From: Neelides folsomi
Taxonomy: Eukaryota > Arthropoda > Collembola > Neelipleona > Neelidae
Length of the DNA: 64,000 nt
Direction: 5' to 3'
NCBI GenBank assembly: GCA_034687125.1
Contig: JAQGBZ010000044.1
Location: 186,001-250,000 of the forward strand
Below the pieces are notes generated by a model. The model did not search any database, had not been told where the DNA came from, and worked only from the letters and a program-made list of their open reading frames with translations. Each line of letters opens with the position of its first letter. The stretch's first letter is position 1. Shown in pieces: positions 13,110 to 26,247 of the stretch. The position numbers were made by a program, and so were the translations under genes.

Positions 13110-14039
13110 CTATGATTGCTGCCACCATGAGATGGCATCCAGCAGCTCCTCGTCCTCCGGACTCACCGGCTCGTAGTTCTCGTAGTCGTAAATGGGGTTG
13201 GAGTTCACGTAGGACCCTTCCGAGGCGTAGGACGGGGACGAGGGATCCTCGCTCGAGGACGGAGACAATTGGGCCCCGGCAGCCGCCTCGAGGAACTTCT
13301 GAGCTTGTGCCTGGAAGGAGCTCGATGAATGGGCCATGACGTTGCCTTCGGGGTCGAGGAGCCCTTGGAGGTTTTTGATGTAGTCCACAGCACACCGGAG
13401 CGTCTCGACCTTTGACATCTTCTTTGAACGGTGGCCAAGAGGAATGTGTTGCTTCAGAGCCGCAAACCCGTTGTTTACCTGCAAAAACAAAGGTGTGAGA
13501 TTCCCATTGTGATCTCATAAATAAATTCATGACCTACACGCGCTCACTTTCCCTTTGTTTCCTAAATCATCAAATTCAAGAATCTAATTCTATCTAATTA
13601 ACTAATAACATTCAATTTCTATCTAAAATAAGATTCAATTCCTATCTAAAACAAAATTCAGTTCCTGTCTAATTAAATTAAGATTCAATTTGTAATAAAG
13701 ATTGGATTTAAATTTGTGATGTATTTAAGTAGCTCTGGGTTTTATGGCTCTAAACCTCAACTGGTTGTTGTGAGTGTTTGGTTTATGGTTGTTGTAACTT
13801 ACTTGTTTGACTCTGTTCCTTTCCCTGGCGTTTCTCCGTTGAACGGTGGCTTGTTGTCCCCCACGAGGAGGGATGCCCAAATGCGAAAAGTTGATCTTCC
13901 GCTTGCACCTCGACCCAAAAATCTCGTTCTCGTCCATGAAGTCCTTCTTTGATGAGGTTGGCGGCGAGAGCGGCGAGGCCGACTCTGACTTGATGGTTAC
14001 AGGGGGAGAGGACAACGGGTTTCCCATTGTAGCAGCCAT
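13110..14039 (-). CDS. ASH: Achaete-scute family bHLH transcription factor (canonical copy)
   Basis: Two exons on the minus strand: 13803-14039 (ATG at 14039) and 13110-13478, 201 residues. The N-terminal half is Ser/Pro-rich and contains CKRKINFSHLG, like the conserved CKRRLNFSGFG just before the bHLH of vertebrate ASCL1. The bHLH follows: QRRNARERNRVKQ, the splice, VNNGFAALKQHIP, and KKMSKVETLRCAVDYIKNLQ. The tail is Ser-rich and ends SPEDEELLDAISWWQQS, the acidic/aromatic C-terminal motif of arthropod achaete-scute proteins. The intron is 324 bp, GT-AG, phase 0 after RVKQ, matching the plus-strand paralogue. The protein should act as a proneural activator with an E-protein partner. It converges on the other copy. 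Confidence 0.95.
13610..13691. repeat. degenerate 23-bp tandem repeat in the bHLH intron
   Basis: Copies beginning attcaatttct, attcaattcct and attcagttcct start at 13610, 13633 and 13656, and a partial copy at 13683. The repeat lies wholly inside the intron of the minus-strand achaete-scute gene. Confidence 0.7.
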
Positions 14040-17000
14040 TGTGAAGGAGCGGAAGGAGCCGAGTCCGGACACTCACTGAGCCACCCGTTCTCCTTTCGGT
14101 ACCTTTATGATGGAATCTACAGGAGGAAGGTAGGGGAGTCCACGCGACTACCCAGATTACGCGTGCCCCTCTGGAATAATCCAAAAAGGGACAGCCCTTC
14201 ACGACCCCCAAGACCCTCAAACTCCCTCCGAGCAAAAAATGGGGATTCGAGGCGTCCACCACGGACATTCGCCCTCTTCGGCACGCGACACAAAACCAAG
14301 AAGTTCACTACCAAAATAATACAAATTAAAAATTATTACAATTGTTCCATATATAAATACGAGACGTATATCTCGTATATTTTACGTATTTTAAATATTA
14401 AGATTATGGAGGTTCTATTTAACTTAAAGTTGAAATCATTCCCATTTTTAAAACATTTCGAAGGGGATGAATTATTCTAAAAACCGACCGGTTTTCTTTT
14501 AATTCTTCAATTGACCAATTCTTTTACAACTCCCAAAACAACCTTCATTTTTAAATCATTTGTATTCTTTGGAGGGAATTGGAGTTTATGACTTTCATCT
14601 TGTATTATATGATATGTATACGCGTATCAGGTACCTTATGAACTAGTATGCATTGTTATATAAGCACCGTACCTACCGCACCCAAGGTACTTATAATAAA
14701 CACATACCTACATATATAGAGTTATATACTACTAATGATCAGGACCTGTATACTTATAGTCGTTATAGTAAATATTATAGCAAATATTGTGGTAGTGGTA
14801 AGTCTGTGTATGTATTATATGGTATTATATTATACATGTAGTACGTAGCTGTATGTACACTCGTAGAAAATAAAAATTGAGAATCAAATGTTATTAATTT
14901 TACAAAATTGATAAACTTCCGAAGCTGTCATTTTGAACATATTTTTGTAAAATTTAATATTTTCCCATTCCTTGAACTTGAAGATCTGAGTGAGTGAGGG
15001 TTTGAATTGAAAATTTCTTTTGTGTTCAAAAGTTCTTCTCGACTTGTTTATTTGGCTCGTAACTTCTACACATACAATTTTTGAAAGTGCCATTGAGGGT
15101 CATGACTCATGAGGTCCGTCCCTATCATAAAATCATAACCTACCTTATTCTGATCATTATGAGCGTCGATATTCGGAAATTGAGTGAGAAAAAAATCTTG
15201 GAAAAACTTATTCTAATCATTTTTACTCCTTTACTCAATTTTCCGTCATGGATGTCCATTATATAAAATTACTACACACAGGTAATATCTATAATATGTA
15301 GATCTGTAATTATAATTATGTACACCTAGTATGTATGATATTATGATATATATGTAGGACATAGGTATGAATCTGTGTGTATTCCTTATAGTAGATTAAA
15401 AGTGATTTATTGTCTGATTCATTTTAAATATGAAGGAAAATTTCCAATAACTCACCGGCATTTAATGAGAGGTCCATTAATAAAGGCACAATGTGTAGAA
15501 TATGTATGTGTGCAGAGTTTCATGTTTCCAACTGCAGAAGCTTTTTGTAGCCGATAATTGTAAATTATTAAACCGTGTTTATCCCTCCATGATGAGCCTA
15601 CTTTGAGTCATAAAAGAATTAGTGATCATTCATTGGGCCTCCCTTTACCTGGCCAGTGGTTGGAAGGGAAAAGGTGGCTGGATCTTCAAAGGGTCAAGAT
15701 CTCTTCAAAGGGGTTCCTTAATAACCAAGGCTCCCACAATTTCCTTTTTCAAGGGCGAGATTCATATGGGTCAGAACTGAAGTTCAATAGCCAGACAAAT
15801 TATGGTTCTCGGAATGAATATGTGAATGACTTGGGAAGGATTTCTCAAAATGAATTTTTCACAAACATGTTTATTTCCTCCAAGTTATTGGGATTGACAT
15901 CCGGACGGCGTCGCCAATCAACCCTTTAACCTCCACATATGAACCCATACATACATGTAATATATTCTTCATATATGGTGCTTACCCATATGTAGAGTAT
16001 GTACCATGTACATATGTACCATATATCCCAAACTCACCTTTTACGAAAATCTCAAATAAATACCAATACATGTATATATTATGTACATATCTCATATCCC
16101 ATATAGAGTGCATAGATATGTATGTGTATACATGTAGGTAAATATGTATATGGATGTATATTGAATATTCCTATTTGAATAAACTCCTGAGATGAATGAA
16201 AATTGTTTTCTTGTGGAAGTCTTTTAGTACATGGGAAGGGTTAAAGTGACATGACAATGGCCTTGGTTAAGGGAACGACGTCTCTCCGCTATTTCCCTCA
16301 CCCATTGTATTCCGCCCCATCTCGGAAGACATAGGTATTATCATATGTCATCGATGTGGAGAGATTAAGATCAATATGTTTATTTCCTTCAGGAGCGGAG
16401 ACTCAAGGGAACGATCGCCGACCCTTGTGAACATGACACGTTGTTTTATCCAATTTCCAATCTCTCACCAGGTCAAATTTCTCATTCTCCCGCCATCTTA
16501 TCACTCTCATCAAGATAGCTTGGGATGTAATGCATAGACAAAATATTCATTACAGGAGCTACCTCAACATTCTTAAAAAGATTAAATCACTCATTATCAT
16601 AATTTTTGAGCATAAAATCATAAAGAAATTTACTACATTAAAATATTAAATTACAATTAAATATTAAATAATGTACATTTAAATATCCAATTACAATTAA
16701 ATATTCAATTACAGTTCGTAAAATTGTGAATTTGAGTAAGATGTGGAGTTGGGTATAAATTAAGTTTTAAGAATGAATTAATATGTTACTGAAAATGTCA
16801 ACTTGGTTTTATCTTATAGATTGTGTCGGCACTTATACAATATACTCTATATATTTGAAGGTATACTGACTTTAAGGATGTAAACAGGTAGAGGAATAGA
16901 AACGGGTATTTTAAAATTGAACAAATGTGACTTTTGAGTAAATGGAAGAATAGTGAGATTGAACTATCGAGCCGAGTGTGAGTGTGTGAATAGGTAAAGT

Positions 17001-20000
17001 GACACTTTGAGATTAAAGTCAAAGTTTCCGTTAAAGTGAAGCGTTGACTTCTTCATCCGCTCAATCCCCTTCAACTCAACTTCCTCACAACCGCCGACGC
17101 CTTCAAGTACAATTCATCACTTCCTTCTCACCAGACTCAAAAACTCAAAATTGACCAATAAAAATAATAAAATTAATCAAATGGTCAAAATCAATTATAA
17201 TTATCTATTATAATCATCTACCATATATCTATATATAAAATTAAGCAAAATTATGAAAACTTATCATTAAGAGATAGATATTATAAATATACCTAGGTAG
17301 GTATAGTATATAGGTACTACAGTATATCTACGTATATCTACTACAGTCACTACATGTCTGTACTTATATAGAAATCTAAGGAAGTAAAATTGAAAATCCT
17401 CTCTTGTTGAATAGAGAAGAAATAAGAATGAATTGAGCAAAGGAGGAATGAAATGAATATTCTTTTAAATAACCTTCAACCTTCTTCAATGAATTGGTCC
17501 TTTCTGTTTTGTGTGACTGGGAAAGTGAATGAGTTGAAAGTATTTGAGAGTGAGGGAAGGAGTGAAACGAGATACTTTTACCCCCTTTTTACCCCCGGTT
17601 AAATGAGAGTTAAAAGAGAGAAAGGATGAAATTGAAAGTGTGAGAAATAATCCAATCCTTCGCCATCAAATAGAGAAAATACCAAAACTCACAGGCATAT
17701 AAATATTACATATACAGATGTATGTATTATAACTAGTATAGTACATCAAAGAATATTCGCTATATATGAATCTTTAAGCATATTTTAATCCTTAATTGTA
17801 TTATCATTGTATCATAAACCTTGGTAGACAGATATCCAATACAAGTAAGATATTAAATATTACATAGATAGTGTTATTATAATATTATATTGAAAGGACT
17901 TGTACTCATAAAAGGACTCATATAAGGTAGGTCTGATTTTGTTAAGTAGATGTTTATATAAAGAGTTTTGCCTTCCACCAATTGATTTTAATGAGTTGAT
18001 TGAGAGAGTCGGTTGAGAGAAAAGTTTGAGTCCTTTGGGTTGTTCTGACAGGTCCTTTAATCGCGTCCACATCATCCCGGGTTTGAGATCATGGTGGACA
18101 AAAAGAGGGTAGTTGGGGTCTGAATGAGGTAACGAGGGATTCTCGACGCCTCGGCCATTGAGAGACCCAAGGAATAAATAAAAGCTGATCTCCTTTCCTA
18201 TTTAGAGCACTGGGGACGAGGGACGTGAAAGGAAATTGAATTAATATTTATGCGAGAGATTCCTTGAAGGAGACAAAGGCCCCTTTTTCCCACCACCGTC
18301 CTCAACGGACACTTTCTCGGCCCCTTTTAAAAAAATGCCCCTTTTCGGACTAATAAACCAAGATTCTCGGGTCCATTACGAGACAACGAGTGTTAATGGC
18401 CAAACGGGGATTTATTGCCCAGACCCTCATTCATCCCCCTGGTCCAATTTACAAGTTAATGAGAAATGTAAACTCATTATTCCAAGACTCATTGTGGAAA
18501 ACTTATTGAAGAATGAAAGATAAATATGGAAGGTATTTAAACCACTATTGGGACTCCATTATTTATTACCTCAATGCCATCAGAAAGATTTAAACTAACC
18601 TGTGGGGTTGTTAAGTCTCATAAAAAAGTATTTTATAAAAATAAGAAAAGAAGCTGAAGAAATGAAATTGGTTACATTTAAGATTTTGTGCAAATATTTG
18701 CGCATGCTAAAATAATTTGGGGTTTTAGAGAGATTTTATTCCCAAAGCATGGTTGTAACCATGCATGATGCATGACATTACTTTAAAAAATGTACATAAT
18801 CGATTAATGATTTACTCTGCTTGAAGAGTATATTTAAATTATATTAAACTAATTAATATTTACACATTTACACCTGCAATGAAACTCCTAATATTCCACA
18901 TACATATTGTCTAATATGTTACCCAACTAAACTTAATATTTTCTATATTATACCTAATTTATATGATAAATATTTATGTTACAGTGAGGGGTCACTTGGT
19001 ACATATGCTTGAATGGGAGATGGTTTGTCTAGCCAGGTTCTGTGTAAAAGGTAGAGAATTTCAATTTGAGTTCCAAAGGTTCCAAATTAAGTGTATTTGA
19101 AATGAAATTCGAATCTGAGGTCAAAGGAAAGAGGAGTCAGAATCAACATGGAAAATGAGGTCTGGTATTTATCGAATTGGAGTGTTTTTATGTGAGCCCT
19201 TCCCTTAAGGACCTTCAAGATGCTACTGTGAGAATCATTCGGCCCCACAGGAAGAAAAAAAGATGAAATCTCTTTAAGGGTCGTCCCTTCCCCTATCAAT
19301 TACAAATCACATCCTTCATTTATTATTTAACCCACAAAAATTTAAGATTCATAGAGTGGGATAATGTGAGGAAATGGGTTGTTAGCCCACGTGCCCTTAA
19401 TTCCGAATACTCGTCCTCGAGGGAAACAATGGAGTTTAGAAGGGGTAATTGGTGAATCTCCTCAGTCCACCATTAATTCTAAAGGACAAATAATTCCAGT
19501 TTCCTCGTTTTACATATTTAAATAATTAAATAGAAAGAGGAAGCGTCTGGACCCCACACCTGCTTCCAATATCATTTAATTTGTGAGTTGGTAGGTAAAT
19601 ATAATTTACAACCGGTGACCGTTAGACTCCTAACAAATGAAATCTTCAAACCTTTTTCTTCCCATTTAACTCCATTTTGTTCCTCCTTCTAAAACTCATC
19701 TCCCCCGCACAACACAAAATTGAAAGATGATGAGACAAAATAATTATGCAAAACCATGTCCTACACCAACATTGTACAATTTTCTATTCAAACTCATCAA
19801 TATGTTCATCATGGCACGTACGAAGAGCTCAAGAATGGGAATTTATATTATTTAAATATTGTTATTCAACTTCCATCTCCGTAATCGGATTAGTAATTTA
19901 ATCTTCGGGAAGGAACGCGACCAGTAAACATTTTGTTGATACAAACGTTGGACCAGTCCTTATTATTATGAGTTAGAGGAAAACAGCTTAAACTTTATAA

Positions 20001-23000
20001 ACCTTGAGATTCGTTCAGACCAATGCATTTTAGTTTTAATAATACATATTTGTATACCATACAAATCATTTCCATATAAATTCACCCCTTCAATCTCTCC
20101 AATTCTTTGAGCAAACAGCAATTAAAATTTGAAAACATTTTCGATTTGACATTTTATGACCTACGGTCATGTCGTAAATAACTTATTTTATACAATAGGA
20201 CTAATCTTACTTTTACTCTCAAGGAACAATGTTAGATATTGTATTGGCCATAAACGTTTATACATAATACCTACAAGGTACATACAATATTTATACATTA
20301 TATACCTACATACAATATTTATACATATAATCGAAATTATACAGGAAACCACCCTGTACATTGAATTTTTAAATGAAATCCATTTTTATTAAGTACACAT
20401 GAATGTGAAGAGTGTTTAGATTAAAAAAGTTTTTTTGTTCATTTTGTGAGTGATTTTGATAATTTTGGTATCGTTTTGTAGTTGTATGGGGGTTTGTATG
20501 GGGGTTTGTATGTTGGGACGCGTGCGGAGGTTGCAGCTGTGGGTTAAAGGTGGTTTGGGCTTCAACCCTCTCCGATAGGCATCGAGGAAGATCCCACGTG
20601 CGAGTTCCTAAATCACTCCTTCTTCTATCTCTCCCATCGGACAAAGACGGTGTGGATGAGAGACAGCTCGGGCTTCTTCATAGCCCTCACAACCAAACAC
20701 TCATTTCGCATTAATTCTGACCCAAAAATGTTCCATTGAAAAGATGAATGGAGGGCTCGGAAGGATTTCCACTTTTACACCAAGTTTCTCCTTCACTTTT
20801 CAAAAATCCCCAAAGATTCCCATCACACCTTCGAAACCAAACCCAAAATCCAAAACTTCATCTTCCATTATCCCCACAGTCAATTACTAACATACCAGAA
20901 AAACTATACCAAAAAAGCATACCAGAAAAAGTATACCAGTAAAAGATCTTCCTTATATTGGAAAAATATGAAAAATAACATTTTTTCTTAACCATATTTA
21001 TATATCCTAGTATAGCTATTTATATTAGGAAATTGGCTTATCTCATGATAAGGTTTCAAAAATTGCTAAATGAATCTCATGGAGTGAAGCAGGAATAAAA
21101 AATGCGTAATTTGTTAAGTACATAATAACTGAAAGGGTGGGATGATTTGAAAAGGAAAAAGAAAGTCTTTTGTTTGCCTTGTTATCTCCTTGAAGGAATA
21201 ATTTGGTTCAAAAGTCGTTTACTCCACCAATTTACATTCCCTTTTAATTGGAGGAGTTTTGAAGGGAGTCAAATTTAAACTCATTTTCTTAACACCTTTT
21301 TCCTCCCGTTCAACTCGAAGGTGTTCAAAGAGGTCTTGGAGGAATTGGCCCAATTTTGTCTTCTCACCCTCCCGTGTAAATTTCATTGTGATCTTTTTGT
21401 CCTATCACTCTCACAACATTTTTCACGATAGTTCAAAAACTTGAGAGAAAAGAAACCCCACTTTCACACCTCTACCAACTCTGGGAATCCAATTTATAAT
21501 ACTTCACAATTACAATTTGGACTAAAATGAAATCTCCTTTCAATCTCCCGCCCTCGACGCCATTAACCTTATTAATATTAACCATATTAATTCACAAATA
21601 TTCCTCTTATTACTCATACAATATTCTTTATATCCATCTAAAAGAGGAATTACAAATAGGCCTACTATACATGTATTATGTAGGTATATACAATATCTAT
21701 TTATGTATAGTGCATAGTTATATTGTAGTATATATATATTTATTTATATCAGTATATTGTATAGTTACATAGGTATTGTGTTTAAAATGTTTGTAATTTT
21801 CAGTGTAGCATTTGTATTAATTGTAGTGCACGGGTAATTATATAATTTGCATTGTATTTATATTGTAAGAATATTCGAATAGGAGAAAAATATTGTAAGA
21901 GATTCCTTTTGAATTGTTGATCTGAATTGATGAATTGGTGTATTGTGGATCTACAAAAGTTTGTAAATTGGTTCTTTAGAAAAAATGGTGAAAGATGTAG
22001 AAGAGAAAAAGGGAGTGTTTTTAAGATTGTAAAACTGTCACCGAAGAGTGTTCTTCTTTTTAACAAATCGTTTGTTCAACAGAGACGTCGTCCTTTCACT
22101 AATTGAAAGAGATCTTGTGAATTGAAAAGAGATCTTCTGGTGACAAGACCTTGTTGGTGGCCAAAGAGTAATGCAGGGCAATTGGTGAGGAAGGTCGAGA
22201 TTTGCGTGAAAGGCTAAGTGGTCTTTGATGGTTTATGGGTCGGGGAAGTGCAGGTGGAGGAAGAATCCGGAAAGGTGTTTCGCATTTTCTCTATAAGGAC
22301 AAACAAAACGACCAACTGCCTCATCTTCACTAAATACGCCCAAATGTGCAAAGACGCCACTAAATGACCAGTCAGGCTTCCATTCAAACTTCTCTTCACA
22401 AAACCCTTTACACAAACACCTTGAAAAATATACTTTTACTATAATTGATAGGTATTACTGATATGTACTATATATTATATGTATATAGTATTGGAATAGT
22501 CTTACTACATTCTTATATGACTTGCGAATGATTTGATATACCTTACATATTTATTTAAATATTTATTAAAGGTAGACTAAAGGAAAATATTCTGTTATAA
22601 AATAGATTACCTAAATACTGTTTTTAAATTATAGGTGTTAAATACCTACTATTGTTGGTGCTTGGGTTGTTGGATTACATCAAGTCTTATCACGTATACT
22701 TGAGAGAAACCAGATGGATATTTTCACGTATAATAGAAGTAAATAGGAAGACCCTTGGAGAACCCAGGAAGAATAATTAATATAATATGAAAGTCCCATC
22801 ATGTCCTTCCCCACATCCCAATTCAATTCATTCAACTCCACCCGTAAATCATTCCCTTTGAATAGAATTATGGAATGGAAGTTAATTGACAATTTATGTT
22901 TCTTGAACAAAGTTCCATAAGAGCAAAGAAATTTTATTCTTTAGAAAATATGAAAAAAGATGAAATGTATGAGAAGATATACCACATCACGTATACACCG

Positions 23001-23302
23001 ATGTAATTTTTTTAATTTTATAAAATATTATTATACATACATTGTCAATATACATTACACACCATTACACGCTTCATTACACGGATTTGAAAATTACTTG
23101 AGTAAACACATTACAGATTTTAACTTCGGAATGACATTCACACCATGAATTATTGAAAGGAAACAAAAAGTATTCGTCACAGTAAATTAAAGATTTAACT
23201 TATAAATGTATGTATTTGTAAAGGCAAGAATATTATACTTACAATTTGTTCACCGTATATATAAATTCGATAACTCTTTTTCAACTTTAACATTTTTTTT
23301 AT
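14040..23302. other. 9.3-kb region without a recognisable gene
   Basis: This is the upstream side of the canonical achaete-scute gene and the downstream side of PPT1. Islands of mixed base composition at about 14.1-14.3, 15.6-15.9, 18.0-18.5, 19.1-19.6, 20.45-20.75, 21.2-21.6 and 22.1-22.4 kb carry short open frames on both strands, but none shows a known domain or a spliceable chain. The rest is AT-rich with many tacatatgta-like stretches. The promoter and neural enhancers of the bHLH gene are expected in the first part (inference). Confidence 0.55.
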
Positions 23303-23303
23303 T
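23298..23303 (-). promoter_or_regulatory. AATAAA polyadenylation signal overlapping the PPT1 stop codon
   Basis: On the minus strand the stop TAA (23305-23303) runs into AATAAA (23303-23298), followed by an A run. If this signal is used, the 3'-UTR would be only a few tens of bases long. Confidence 0.4.
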
Positions 23304-26247
23304 TAAGACTTGGTTTGTTTATTGAGAAACGGAAGAATATTTTCATTAAACCATTTATCAGTAAATTGCAAATGATCTCCTTCTGTTGAGAGCAAATGAA
23401 GTCTTCCACTTTCATCAAGTGTTTTTAGTCCGATCCAGTCCTTGTTAATAAAATAATAAAATTCAAATGTTAGATGGGAATAAATCAAACAACAATATCG
23501 TTGTACTAAATGTAATTAAATAAATGTAACTAAATGTAATTGAGTAAAATTTGTAATAGTATTGAAATATAAATGAATGTATTTACTTACTTCTTTATAA
23601 AGATTTGTGTCTTTCATTGAAATCATAATTTTATCTTGGCCATCTTCGAAAAATCCAAACCATTCGCTTTCTTTAGGTTGAACAATCGTCTCGTTTTCAA
23701 AAAGTACAAGAATCAAATTTTCAAGTTTTACCAAATTTTCTTTGTATTGTTGATTTTTTGGATTCTAAAAAATAACAAATAATTCATATATAACATATGT
23801 AAAGTCCATATTTTATGTAAATAGTGGAGAAATATCTACATAAGAGTAAGAAGCCTGTATCGATACGGCGCCTGTATCGATACACCAGGACCAATAAACC
23901 CCCTTCAAATTAATTGTGGATTTACTCGGTCATTATTTAAAAATAACCCTACTTACCTCGGCTCTGCTACCTACCTTCCACCTACCTACATATGTACCTA
24001 ATTTCATTTACAGCGTATTATTTTGACATTACATTTTCATTCCTTGACAGAAACAGATCAGAGTTCGCATACAAATGAGAAAAACCATTTAAATGTACTC
24101 CCCAGTTTACATAAACGGTGCACTTTTTTGCCAAAAGTTTAAATCATATTAGGATATTCTATCAATGCAATATATACTGAACTATATCCTAATATGATTT
24201 AAATTTTTGACAAAAAAGTGCACCGTTTATGTAAACTGGGGAGTTATACTGACTTTGCTTGAGTTTACAAATGAGAAAACAAAGTTGGAAGACAAAGTTG
24301 GAAGACCCCCGAGCTCAAATTAAATATAAATATTAAATAAATATCTTTTAATTTTAATATAAAGAAATCTTAATCACTTTCATATTTGAAGCATCGCATA
24401 TATAATAGATACATAGAAGGGAGTGAGGGTGAGATGGTTAGTTAGGAGAATAAGAAGTTTAGATTATATAAAATACTTAAAATGTAATGTCAAAATAATA
24501 CGCTGTAAATGAAATTAGGTACATATGTAGGTAGGTGGAAGGTAGGTAGCAGAGCCGAGGTAAGTAGGGTTATTTTTAAATAATGACCGAGTAAATCCAC
24601 AATTAATTCAAAGGGGGTTTATTGGCCCTGGTGTATCGATACAGGCTTCTTACTCTTATACTATAAAATATTATATTTTTATAATATTACATCACATTGA
24701 AATCGAATTTTGTGAATCTATCTTTAATACCCGTTCGTTGTTGATGTCCGCAATGAAAAGACTTTCTTTCAAATATTCCTCGGTCTTAAAAGGATCGTGC
24801 CAATATTCAGCTTGAACGAGAAACTTTTGGACCCATCTAATATTAATGAAATTAAATTAAGTTCCATATTAAATATAAATCTTGTATCAAAACTAAATGA
24901 TTAAAATATTGAGTAAACGAATAAGTTAAATAATATTGGTTGGTTACTGAGCATAAGCTACATGAGTCAGCAACTTGTCGACGATCTCACACCATTCGTG
25001 TTTCGGAGCTTGGCCTAACAACAACGAGGATTTAAAAGTTAATTTGGAATTATTAATATTTGTAATTATTATTAACTATTATTATTTGTAAATATAATTC
25101 ATAATAAAAATTGATCTTACATTTCGGAAGACCAAAAATTCCTTGATGTTGACCTCCAAAGGAAATTAGATTTTTCATTCTTGGAGAAGGACATCTTTGT
25201 GCCAAACCTCTCCTACACGTTTAGATTCAATTATTAACTTAAATGCTAAATATCACAGAACTTTTGGCAAGAATCTTTATACTTTACAAACATTATTATA
25301 ACTTATAAGTAATAGAATCGATGTTAAGATATAACAATATAATACTTATACTACTATTAAAGTTAAAAAAACTAAATTATGCCTTCGATTATGTATTGGA
25401 AATCTATTTTACACTTACAAAAACTGTCCACCTGAAATTATATTATTACGTTTGATTAATACAAGTCAATAATTGTTTAATAACAAATATTAAATAATAT
25501 AATAATAATAATAAGTAATAAAAATAAACGCAATGATATATGATATAAAAATACCTTGTGACAATCCAATTGCATTAAATCCATTTTGAAGTTTCTCATC
25601 TACTTTAATCATTTCGCACGCAAGTTTAATTTGATCATTAACCTAAATATAAAATTTTGATATGATAATTTAAAAATTTATCCAAGGTTATATATTACAA
25701 CTTTGATTATCTTTTAAAGTTTAATTACGTTCATGAAGTAACTATTTTCCATGTCCTGAAAATAAACATTCTCTCATTTAATAATCTTGAATGTTCAATT
25801 AAAAAGAAATTATAAAATGTTGTTAATTATATCAAATATAGCTATGTTTATGTTTCTACCAACTTTAGCTATGTTTTCGCCGATTTGTAAAGATTTGATA
25901 TAAACGCCGGGCAATTCTCTTTCGATGAATTTAAGAGCAGATTTAACTCCATAGCCCGTGTCACCTGTCATTGGAAAAACAAAAGTTAACAAATTTAATA
26001 ACCATTTAATAATTATATTGTTATTTAAATAAATAACATTGTTAATAACATTGTTATTTTTGTTATCCTTACCCATTCCATGCCATAACACAATTGGAGT
26101 GAAATTTCCATCAATTGAATTCAACTCTTGGATTGAACCGTAAATTTGATTTGTTTTTAATTGAGCATCTTCTAAAATGGCAAACTCATTTGCCAATGAA
26201 CAACAAACAAAGGTGAATAAAACGCTGAACTTTATTAAAAAGCTCAT
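23303..26247 (-). CDS. PPT1: Palmitoyl-protein thioesterase 1
   Basis: Complete gene, ten exons: 26073-26247, 25864-25964, 25729-25755, 25555-25642, 25419-25431, 25121-25212, 24948-25014, 24731-24836, 23591-23764, 23303-23440; 326 residues (human 306). A signal peptide (about residues 1-19) targets it to the lysosome, where the enzyme removes palmitate from S-acylated proteins. IVLWHGMGD lies at about 52-60, the nucleophile elbow GLSQGG has Ser129, and TEGDH carries His304. Further matches are [18 protein letters not shown] and VQAEYWHDP. The position of the catalytic Asp (human Asp233, in NDSIV) is Glu248 here (NETIV); spacings Ser-acid 119 and acid-His 56 match human 118 and 56. Exons of 27 and 13 bp are required by frame and homology. 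Intron 8 contains a large fold-back element. AATAAA overlaps the stop codon. Confidence 0.96.
24097..24244. mobile_element. 148-bp hairpin MITE nested in the fold-back element
   Basis: An almost perfect palindrome with arms of about 60 bp: it starts actccccagtttacataaac and ends with the reverse complement, around a loop of about 25 bp. It lies in the central part of the larger fold-back element, so it probably inserted later. The family is unknown. Confidence 0.8.
24278..24304. repeat. 13-bp tandem duplication
   Basis: acaaagttggaag occurs twice in a row in the centre of the fold-back element, just after the nested hairpin. Confidence 0.8.

Larger units (their letters stand above)
23843..24656. 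mobile_element. fold-back DNA element with about 190-bp terminal inverted repeats
   Basis: The left arm (about 23843-24036) and right arm (about 24477-24656) are near-identical inverted copies that run from AGAGTAAGAAGCCTGTATCG inward past the shared GACATTACATTTT. TA flanks both ends. The left arm carries an extra 17-bp copy of ggcgcctgtatcgatac. The centre has no coding frame and contains a second hairpin element. It sits in intron 8 of PPT1. High arm identity suggests a recent insertion; it is non-autonomous. Confidence 0.85.

Noticed and set aside
13054-13530. 158-residue Arg-rich frame over the second bHLH exon
   Set aside because: It is the shadow of the achaete-scute exon in another frame; the bHLH frame explains the sequence.
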